From Nocardia higoensis (GTDB lineage: Bacteria > Actinomycetota > Actinomycetes > Mycobacteriales > Mycobacteriaceae), in the NCBI RefSeq assembly GCF_015477835.1, contig NZ_JADLQN010000001.1, positions 1,984,001 to 2,048,000 of the forward strand: a stretch of DNA of 64,000 bases. The letters run 5' to 3'. The first letter of the stretch is position 1. Each line of letters begins with the position of its first letter. This document shows positions 57,691 through 64,000 of this stretch, in pieces. A model generated the notes under the pieces. It made no database searches. It saw nothing but the letters and a program-made list of their open reading frames with translations, and was not told the DNA's origin. A program made the position numbers and the translations under genes.

Positions 57691-57823
57691 GTCGGGTCGG
57701 TCGCAGGTCGGGGGATTCCAGCTCGTGCAGTGCGGCGGCGCAGGGACGGACTCGGTGTGAATCGACTTCACTTCGCGGCCGGTCTCCGGCGACGGTCGCC
57801 GAGCCCCGAGAGAGACGCCGCGA

Positions 57824-60800
57824 TCAGGTCGCGACGGCCGGAGCGGGAGCTTCCGCGCGCAGGCGCTGGGAGATCACCTGGGTGATGCCGTCGCCGCGCA
57901 TGCTCACGCCGTACAGCGCGTCGGCGATCTCCATGGTCGGCTTCTGGTGGGTGATGACGATCAGCTGACTCTTCTCCCGAAGCTGTTCGAACAGGCCGAT
58001 CAGCCTCCGCAGGTTGGTGTCGTCGAGCGCGGCCTCGACCTCGTCCATCACATAGAACGGGGACGGCCGGGCACGGAAGATGGCGACCAACAGTGCCACC
58101 GCGGTCAGCGACTTCTCGCCGCCGGAAAGCAGCGAGAGCCGCTTGACCTTCTTGCCCGGCGGGCGAGCCTCCACCTCGATTCCGGTGGTGAGCATGTCGG
58201 AGGGGTCGGTGAGCAGCAGCCTGCCCTCCCCGCCGGGGAACAACGCCGAGAACACCTGGACGAACTCGCGTTCCACGTCGGCGTAGGCCTCGGTGAAGAC
58301 CTGCAGGATGCGCGCGTCGACCTCGGCGACCACCTCGAGCAGATCCCTGCGCGCGTTCTTGACGTCCTCGAGCTGGGTGGCCAGGAAGTTGTAGCGCTCT
58401 TCGAGTGCGGCGAACTCCTCGAGCGCGAGCGGGTTGACCTTGCCGAGGGTGGCCAGATCCTTCTCGGCACGCTTGGCTCTGCGCTCCTGGGAGCTGCGGT
58501 CATAGGGCATCGGCTGGGGCGCGGTGACCTGTTCGCCGCGTTCCCTGGCCTGTTCGTATTCGGCCATCTCCAGCTCCGAGGGCGGCAGCGGCACATCGGG
58601 ACCGTATTCGGCGATCAGGTCGTCCAGCGCGATGCCGAACTGCTCGGCGATGGTGGTCTCGAGCTGTTCGATGCGCAACGCGGCCTGCGCCTTGGCGACC
58701 TCGTCGCGATGCACGGCGTCGGTGAGCTGAGCCAGCTGCGTGTTGAGGGCGCGCGCCCGTTCTTTGATCTGCTCCACCTGCGTCGCGCACTCGGTGCGGC
58801 GGCGCACCAGGTCGTCACGGCGGGCGCCGGCCTCCACGACGACCTTCTCCAGCTCGCCGGCGATCCGGGCGCCGGACTCGGCGACGGCGGCGGCCACCGC
58901 GGCGGCGCGTTTGCGCGCGGCCTGAGCGCGTTCGGCGCGGGCGCGCGCCTCCCGCTCGGCGCGGGCGGCGCGACGCAGGCCGTCGGCCTTGCCGCGTACC
59001 GATTCCGCGCGCTCCTCAGCGGTGCGCACGGCCAGCCTGGCCTCGACTTCCATCGCCCGGGCTTCGGCGAGCGCGGCCGCGGCCTCCTCTCGTTCCCGCC
59101 CGGCGGCCTCGGTGCCCGCCGAGCCGAATCCCTCGTCGGCGGCGGCCTGTTCCAGTTCGGCGTTGCGCAGGCGTTCCTCGAATTCGGCCAGACCGGCCAG
59201 GGTCTCTTCTCTGCTCGCCTCGGCGGCGGCGCGCTGCGTGGTCAGCCGTTCGGCCTCGGTCTGCGCGGAACGCGCCGCCTGGCCGAGCCTGCCCAGCCGC
59301 TCGTAGATGGCGATCATCGCCTGATCGGATTCGTGCAGGGCGAGCAGCGCGTGATCGACGGCCTCCTTGCGATCGGCCTGCTCCTCGAGCGCCCCCGCCA
59401 GCGCGGCTTCCAACTGCTCGGCATGACGCTGGGCGGCGACGAGGTCCGCCTCGGCGGCGTCGATATCGGCCTGGATCTCGAGCTGACTCGGCGCGCGATC
59501 GGAGCCGCCGAGCACCCACCCGGTGCCGGTCAGATCGCCGTCGCGGGTGACCAGCCGGATCTCGGGGCGCTCGGCCAGCACCGCCGCCGCGGCAGCCAGA
59601 TCGTCCACCACCAGCACACCGGTGGTCAGCGCGAGCACGCCCGCGCGCAGCTCCGGAGGGCATTCCACGACATCGGCCAACCGGTGCGCACCCGAGGGCA
59701 CCGGGTCATCGGAGCGCTCGCCGGTCTCGGACGCGACGCCGAACACCAGTGCGGCCCGGCCACCGTCGGCGTCCTTCAACGCGCGGATCGCCGCGTGCGC
59801 GGACTCGCCGGACTCGGCGGCGACGGCATCGGCGACCGGACCGAGCACGGCCGCGACGGCGGCCTCGAACCCGGCACGAACCCGAAGCACTCCCGACAAC
59901 GGGCCGAGCAGACCTTCCGGGCGATGCTCCACCAGCCACGCCGACCCGTCGCGGCGGGCCAGCCCCATCCCGAGCGCCTCGATGCGCGCGCTCAGCGAGG
60001 CGACCCGTTTGCTCGCGTCCCGATCCTGCGCCCGTAGTTCGTTCACCCGCTGGTCGGCGAGCTCGAGTGCCTGCACCGCGTGTTCGTGTTGAGCGTCGAG
60101 ACCTTCCTCGCCCGCGTCCAGCTCGCCCAGTTCCTCCTGCACGGTGTCGAACTCCGCCTGCGCGGTCTCGCCGCGCCTGCGCGCCTCGGCGATGGCCACC
60201 GACAACCGCGCGATGTCCGCGTCGACCGACTGGGCCCTGGTGCGCATGTTCTCGACCTGGCCGGACAGCCGCGCGAGACCTTCCCGCCGATCGGCGATGG
60301 CGCGCACCGCGGCCAGGTGGGCCTGTTCGGCGGCCTTAGCCGCGTATTCGCGCTCGGCCAGTTGATCGCGCGCGGCCTCCAGCGTCTCGGCCGCCATCTC
60401 GACCGCCTCCCGCAATTCGGCTTCCTCGGCCTCGATGCGATCTGCTTCGGCTTCGAGCTGATCGGGGTCGCGGCCGGTGCCGACCGGGGTGTGGGTTCCG
60501 AGGTGGCGGGCGCGATCACCCGCGATGCGCATGGTGGCGTTGACCCGCTCGGCGAGCGCGGACAGCTGGAACCAGGTCTGGGCGGCCGCCTCGGCGCCCG
60601 GCGTCAGCCGCGACAGCTGGAACTCCTGCTGGGCCAGTGCCGCGTTGGCGGCGTCCAGCTCGCTCTGCACGGTGATCTGCTGTTCGCGGGCGTAGGCCTC
60701 TTTGCTCTGTTGACCGGCCAGTTCGGCACGCCGGGTGACCAGATCGTCGGCGGCCAGGCGCAATCTGGCATCGCGCAGGTCGGCCTGCACGGTCTGCGCG

Positions 60801-61441
60801 CGCCGGGCCACCTCGGCTTGGCGGCCCAGCGGCTTGAGCTGGCGGCGCAGCTCGGTGGTGAGGTCGGTCAGGCGGGCCAGATTGGCCTGCATCGCCTCGA
60901 GTTTGCGCACCGCCTTCTCTTTGCGCTTGCGGTGTTTGAGCACACCCGCGGCTTCCTCGACGAAAGCCCGGCGGTCCTCCGGTCGCGATTCCAGAATCGC
61001 CGAGAGCTGGCCCTGCCCGACGATGACGTGCATCTCGCGCCCGATACCGGAGTCGCTGAGCAGTTCCTGCACATCCATCAGCCGGCAGGAGTTGCCGTTG
61101 ATCTCGTATTCGCCCGCGCCGTCGCGGAACATTCGCCGGGTGATGGACACCTCGGCGTAGTCGATGGGCAGCGCGCCGTCGGAATTGTCGATGGTCAGGG
61201 TCACCTCGGCGCGACCGAGCGGCGCGCGACCGGCGGTGCCTGCGAAGATGACGTCCTGCATCTTGCCACCGCGCAGGGCCTTGGCGCCCTGCTCGCCCAT
61301 CACCCAGGTGAGCGCGTCGACGACATTGGACTTGCCCGAGCCGTTGGGCCCGACCACACAGGTGATGCCCGGTTCGAAGCGCAGCGTCGTCGCGGACGCG
61401 AAGGATTTGAACCCCTTCAACGTCAGGCTCTTCAGGTGCAA
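57824..61441 (-). CDS. smc: Chromosome segregation protein SMC
   Basis: Protein of 1205 residues. Walker [10 protein letters not shown] at 32-40, two long coiled-coil arms, a hinge around residues 510-660 (Gly-rich [18 protein letters not shown]), the ABC signature [10 protein letters not shown] near 1110 and Walker [15 protein letters not shown] near 1135. It condenses and segregates the chromosome with ScpA/ScpB. The start is TTG 61441, with GGAAAGG 9 bases upstream, and matches the conserved N-terminus [12 protein letters not shown]. ftsY lies 2.5 kb downstream. Confidence 0.98.
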   Translation of the reverse strand: MHLKSLTLKGFKSFASATTLRFEPGITCVVGPNGSGKSNVVDALTWVMGEQGAKALRGGKMQDVIFAGTAGRAPLGRAEVTLTIDNSDGALPIDYAEVSITRRMFRDGAGEYEINGNSCRLMDVQELLSDSGIGREMHVIVGQGQLSAILESRPEDRRAFVEEAAGVLKHRKRKEKAVRKLEAMQANLARLTDLTTELRRQLKPLGRQAEVARRAQTVQADLRDARLRLAADDLVTRRAELAGQQSKEAYAREQQITVQSELDAANAALAQQEFQLSRLTPGAEAAAQTWFQLSALAERVNATMRIAGDRARHLGTHTPVGTGRDPDQLEAEADRIEAEEAELREAVEMAAETLEAARDQLAEREYAAKAAEQAHLAAVRAIADRREGLARLSGQVENMRTRAQSVDADIARLSVAIAEARRRGETAQAEFDTVQEELGELDAGEEGLDAQHEHAVQALELADQRVNELRAQDRDASKRVASLSARIEALGMGLARRDGSAWLVEHRPEGLLGPLSGVLRVRAGFEAAVAAVLGPVADAVAAESGESAHAAIRALKDADGGRAALVFGVASETGERSDDPVPSGAHRLADVVECPPELRAGVLALTTGVLVVDDLAAAAAVLAERPEIRLVTRDGDLTGTGWVLGGSDRAPSQLEIQADIDAAEADLVAAQRHAEQLEAALAGALEEQADRKEAVDHALLALHESDQAMIAIYERLGRLGQAARSAQTEAERLTTQRAAAEASREETLAGLAEFEERLRNAELEQAAADEGFGSAGTEAAGREREEAAAALAEARAMEVEARLAVRTAEERAESVRGKADGLRRAARAEREARARAERAQAARKRAAAVAAAVAESGARIAGELEKVVVEAGARRDDLVRRRTECATQVEQIKERARALNTQLAQLTDAVHRDEVAKAQAALRIEQLETTIAEQFGIALDDLIAEYGPDVPLPPSELEMAEYEQARERGEQVTAPQPMPYDRSSQERRAKRAEKDLATLGKVNPLALEEFAALEERYNFLATQLEDVKNARRDLLEVVAEVDARILQVFTEAYADVEREFVQVFSALFPGGEGRLLLTDPSDMLTTGIEVEARPPGKKVKRLSLLSGGEKSLTAVALLVAIFRARPSPFYVMDEVEAALDDTNLRRLIGLFEQLREKSQLIVITHQKPTMEIADALYGVSMRGDGITQVISQRLRAEAPAPAVAT

Positions 61442-61756
61442 ATTCGACGACCTTTCCTGGGCCGGAGACGGGCGGGGGTGCCATGTTATCGGCTGATCAC
61501 GACATGTCGTGGCACGCCCGATCCCCCGCGCCGCGAGTGCTGTTCGATCAGACTAGCGAGCCCCGCGAATGCACCCCACCCGACCCAACGCTGGACAGTT
61601 GCCCAGAAGAGTGCCCTCGATCCGCGGTACTCCCAACCCGCCTCCGCGGCTCGTCGACCTCAGGAATGCCGGTCGCGAACACTGCCGTTTCGTCCGCCGT
61701 ACGCATACGATCCACTCGGATTCAGGCGGAACTCATCGGTTCGGAGCGTTGGGCGA
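61442..61756. other. smc upstream region
   Basis: About 315 bases between divergent smc and the rightward membrane-protein gene. No gene seen. It contains a perfect 14-bp palindrome, CACGACATGTCGTG, at 61498-61511, 57 bases from the smc start. Confidence 0.5.
61498..61511. promoter_or_regulatory. Palindrome upstream of smc
   Basis: CACGACATGTCGTG is fully self-complementary. Flanking GTGCCA (61478-61483) and TGGCAC (61510-61515) add an outer inverted repeat. Candidate protein-binding site for the smc promoter; the binding protein is unknown. Confidence 0.4.
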
Positions 61757-63349
61757 ATGCGGGCACCATCGATCGGCACGGCCCTGCGGCTGGGCCGGAT
61801 CACCGCTCTCGTCTTCGCCTGCCTGCTGTTCCTGCACGCCTGCGACCGGACCAGGCGCTTGTTGCCCATCGACGTATGGCTGGAACTCACCGCGGCCGCG
61901 CTGCTGGCCGCAGGCGCGATGATCGCCGCGTGGTTCGAGATCGTGCGGGCCGAGCGGATCGAGGAACTCGAGGAACTCGAGGCCGACGATCCGCCCGCCC
62001 CGCGCGCGGACGACCTGCTCTACGACACCAGCACCCACGCCATCCGCGCCAGGATCGCCAGGTCCGGCAATCTCGTCATCCACGGCCGTGAACACGGCGG
62101 CCCCCGCCCCGGTCACGAATGGTCCTGGACCTTCCGCACCGATACCTTCCCCGCCGTCCGCAACGCTCTCGGTGACGACGGCGACAGCGGCGATGTCCTC
62201 GAACTGCTGGCAGAGGTGGTCCCCCGACTCGACGCGGACGGCCGCGCGGACCCGGGCGCCTGGCTGCGCGCCCACGGCATCGCGGGCACCTATCGCGAGA
62301 AGGGCGACCATCCCAGTCGCACCACCCACAAACTCCCGATCCTGCGCCCCGCCCCGCGCCGCGCCACCGACACACGCGCACGTCGGTCGCATGATGGATC
62401 CGCCGCAGCTCCATCGACTTCCGAATCCCGGCCGCGCAGCTCCCGCCGAGCCGCATCGCCGCCCCCCTCCGCGTCCGCGCACACCACGCGCCGCCCGGCG
62501 ACCTCCGATCCCCCTGACACCCGTTCCGGACCGAACCGCCGGGTCGCCGCCGAGGACGGCTCGTCGTCGCGCCGACGCCCGGGCGTGAGCGCACCCGGCT
62601 CCGGGCCGATCCGCACGGGCAAGGGCGCCACCCCGCCGAGCAAGGGCGCCACCCCGCCGGGCAAGGGCACCGCGAAGCGTCCGAGCTCCCACTCGGGCCC
62701 CCTGCCCGCGTCGAGACCCGCCGATTCCGGCCCACTTCCCTTCGCCGCGCAGCGCCCGAACGCCCTGGGGAACAGCGCCGAGCCGCATTCCGGACCGATC
62801 GCGCGAGCCGCGAAGCGCAGAGCTGCCGGATTCCGCGACAGCGATCCGCCGGCGGATCGCAGCCCTGGCATCGCCGACGCCCCGCACCCCGACCTGCCCC
62901 GCCGCAGCCGTCGACGACCGACAGCCGACGACCTTCCCGAGACGTCGATCCACGGCAGCAGGCGGGAGTCGGCGATTGAGCCGCCCGCGCCCGGGCTGTT
63001 CAGCGCCCGCACCGGAATCGACCCCGCCGACGGGCAGCGAGCCCAGGTGCCTCGGAGCCGGACACCCCCCTCCCGGCCGGGACCCTCGCCGTCGTCGCGA
63101 CTCCCGGCCTCACCGGGCGAGGCCTCGTCCATGGGGCACTCCGCCTATCGGGGCTACGACAGCCCGGGTGATGCCGAGCCGCGACACGACCGCATGGCGT
63201 CCAACGATCCCGGGCGCGGCGGCCGGTACTACGACGGTCCGGATCGCAACGGGTCGGCCTACGCCGGGCCGGACTACAACAGCCGGGACTACCGACAGCC
63301 GGATCCGGAGCCGGAACAACCACGTCGACGCGGCCACCGCTACCGCTGA
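61757..63349 (+). CDS. Membrane protein with long low-complexity tail
   Basis: Protein of 530 residues if the frame is used throughout. Two membrane helices (about 12-32 and 40-60), a short coiled-coil segment (RAERIEELEELEAD), a globular region to about 195 (IHGREHGGPRPGHEWSWTFR, ending at THKLPI) and a tail of more than 300 residues rich in Pro, Ser, Arg and Gly, with short KGATPP-type repeats near 294-308 and a Tyr-rich end (GRYYDGPDRNGSAYAGPDYN). Function unknown; the tail suggests a disordered cytoplasmic scaffold. ATG 61757 lacks a strong ribosome-binding site. Confidence 0.72.
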   Translation: MRAPSIGTALRLGRITALVFACLLFLHACDRTRRLLPIDVWLELTAAALLAAGAMIAAWFEIVRAERIEELEELEADDPPAPRADDLLYDTSTHAIRARIARSGNLVIHGREHGGPRPGHEWSWTFRTDTFPAVRNALGDDGDSGDVLELLAEVVPRLDADGRADPGAWLRAHGIAGTYREKGDHPSRTTHKLPILRPAPRRATDTRARRSHDGSAAAPSTSESRPRSSRRAASPPPSASAHTTRRPATSDPPDTRSGPNRRVAAEDGSSSRRRPGVSAPGSGPIRTGKGATPPSKGATPPGKGTAKRPSSHSGPLPASRPADSGPLPFAAQRPNALGNSAEPHSGPIARAAKRRAAGFRDSDPPADRSPGIADAPHPDLPRRSRRRPTADDLPETSIHGSRRESAIEPPAPGLFSARTGIDPADGQRAQVPRSRTPPSRPGPSPSSRLPASPGEASSMGHSAYRGYDSPGDAEPRHDRMASNDPGRGGRYYDGPDRNGSAYAGPDYNSRDYRQPDPEPEQPRRRGHRYR

Positions 63350-63396
63350 CCGACGAACACCCGCGCATCGGGCGCACCTCGCTCGCGTCGGCCGGT

Positions 63397-63849
63397 CTAT
63401 CCGGCCGAGGTACCCGGCGTCGCGCGCGCCCTCCGCCCGCACCCACGGCCGGACTCGAACCCGGTGACGATGCGGAAGGCCAGCACCGCACCCCATGGAC
63501 CGATGACCCACACCGGCCACGGGTAGGTGAATTCGCCCGCGCCGAGCGAGACCGCCGCCCAGATGCCGAGCACGAGCAGGCTCACTCCGGCCCAGGTACG
63601 CAGCTCGATGCGCTGCCAGAGCGGCAGACGGGAGCCGGAGCGGACGGGCCGACCGGCGGCCTCGGCCGAGCGCGGTAGGTCGGAGAGCACGATGTCCAGA
63701 TCGTCGCGGGTGGTGGTGGCGTAGACGCGCGCGACCCTGGCGTCGTACTCGGCGATATCGAGGCGGCCGTCGGCAAGGTGCCGGGCCAGTTGCTGCACGA
63801 CCTGGTCGCGTTCGGCGTCGGAGGCGCGGGTGGCGGGCGAGATGTCCAT
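63397..63849 (-). CDS. DUF1707 membrane protein
   Basis: Protein of 150 residues. The DUF1707 motif covers about 5-58 (RASDAERDQVVQQLARHLAD, GRLDIAEYDARVARVYAT and DLDIVLSDLP), followed by two membrane helices (about 88-105 and 112-128). The domain is thought to dock to partner proteins or SHOCT-like partners; function unknown. GAGGGAAG lies about 6 bases before ATG 63849. A 45-bp palindrome lies 32-76 bases upstream. Confidence 0.88.
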   Translation of the reverse strand: MDISPATRASDAERDQVVQQLARHLADGRLDIAEYDARVARVYATTTRDDLDIVLSDLPRSAEAAGRPVRSGSRLPLWQRIELRTWAGVSLLVLGIWAAVSLGAGEFTYPWPVWVIGPWGAVLAFRIVTGFESGRGCGRRARATPGTSAG

Positions 63850-63880
63850 GTCGGCTTCCCTCTATCGACCGGTTGAATAC

Positions 63881-63925
63881 TCCATTGTGGAATGTCCACA
63901 CCCAGAGTGGACGTTCCACAATGGA
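63881..63925. promoter_or_regulatory. Large palindrome upstream of the DUF1707 gene
   Basis: Arm TCCATTGTGGAATGTCCAC (63881-63899) and arm GTGGACGTTCCACAATGGA (63907-63925) match at 18 of 19 positions across a 7-base spacer. Each arm also holds a smaller palindrome of the form TTCCA-N3-TGGAA. Likely operator or strong hairpin in the DUF1707 promoter. Confidence 0.65.
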
Positions 63926-64000
63926 ATGTCAAGAGATATCGAAGTTCAGACAGGTGTCCAGTTCTGCTGGCAATGCCCGCCCTCCCCGGGCAATATGGGC

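Noticed and set aside
62620-62690. Direct repeat array (AAGGGCGCCACCCCGCC) as a CRISPR or VNTR
   Set aside because: Only three short copies, in frame and coding KGATPP; no spacers.

Overview
The window is a high-GC actinobacterial chromosome segment, almost certainly Nocardia or a close mycolic-acid-producing relative. Its gene order follows the Mycobacterium tuberculosis block from about Rv2864c to Rv2922c: penicillin-binding lipoprotein, GNAT protein, ispG, rip1, dxr, DUF2631 protein, rlmN, cdsA, frr, pyrH, tsf, rpsB, an M23 peptidase, xerC, dprA, comM-like, yraN, DUF2469, rnhB, lepB, rplS, trmD, rimM, khpA, rpsP, amidohydrolase, ffh, glnD, glnB, amtB, ftsY, smc. GTG and TTG starts and leaderless starts are frequent. 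No rRNA, tRNA, CRISPR array, transposase or prophage is visible.

Layout. 1-2777: regulatory and accessory genes (XRE/DUF5753 regulator, ImmA/IrrE-type metalloprotease, DUF4254 protein, nitrobindin-like protein). 2794-9486: cell wall, isoprenoid (MEP) and intramembrane-proteolysis genes. 9586-13157: DUF2631 protein, LysR/DUF5997 divergent pair, a membrane Ser/Thr kinase just downstream of rlmN. 13189-19081: rlmN, LapA-domain protein, cdsA, frr, pyrH, tsf, rpsB, all leftward. 19439-29285: a mostly accessory stretch with a secreted M23 peptidase, a GAF-ANTAR regulator, an alkylsulfatase-like protein that has lost metal ligands, an acetoacetate-decarboxylase-like protein, xerC, and a lipase / TetR / hydrolase module. 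29399-35459: dprA-comM-yraN-DUF2469-rnhB-lepB-rplS. 35635-43158: a multispanning membrane protein, tex, an acyl-CoA synthetase divergent from a RamA-like LuxR/GAF regulator, a beta-propeller lipoprotein. 43163-49100: trmD-rimM-khpA-rpsP, a RibD-type reductase, an amidohydrolase, ffh. 49223-53419: amtB-glnB-glnD nitrogen operon, preceded by GlnR-like boxes. 53730-61441: ftsY and smc, separated by a DUF2237 gene and a divergent TetR/NmrA pair. 61757-63849: a membrane protein with a very long low-complexity tail and a DUF1707 protein with a large upstream palindrome.

How the genes work together. Most of the window serves translation (rpsB, tsf, frr, rplS, rpsP, rimM, trmD, rlmN), protein export and processing (ffh, ftsY, lepB, rip1), DNA uptake and chromosome dynamics (dprA, comM-like, xerC, smc) and nitrogen control (amtB, glnB, glnD). 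The less ordinary content is regulatory: a tandem TetR operator laid over a leaderless promoter (27727-27774), a C4/G4 palindrome in front of the RamA-like gene (40947-40962), a GTTTC-periodic array in front of amtB (53492-53561), CGGGTCG sites between the TetR-zinc fusion and its NmrA neighbour, a 45-bp palindrome before the DUF1707 gene, and pairs of DnaA-box-like sequences in three intergenic regions. I see no complete novel defence or biosynthetic system. The best candidates for new biology are the degenerate alkylsulfatase, the TetR-zinc-knuckle fusion, the extended DprA and the XRE/ImmA pair.
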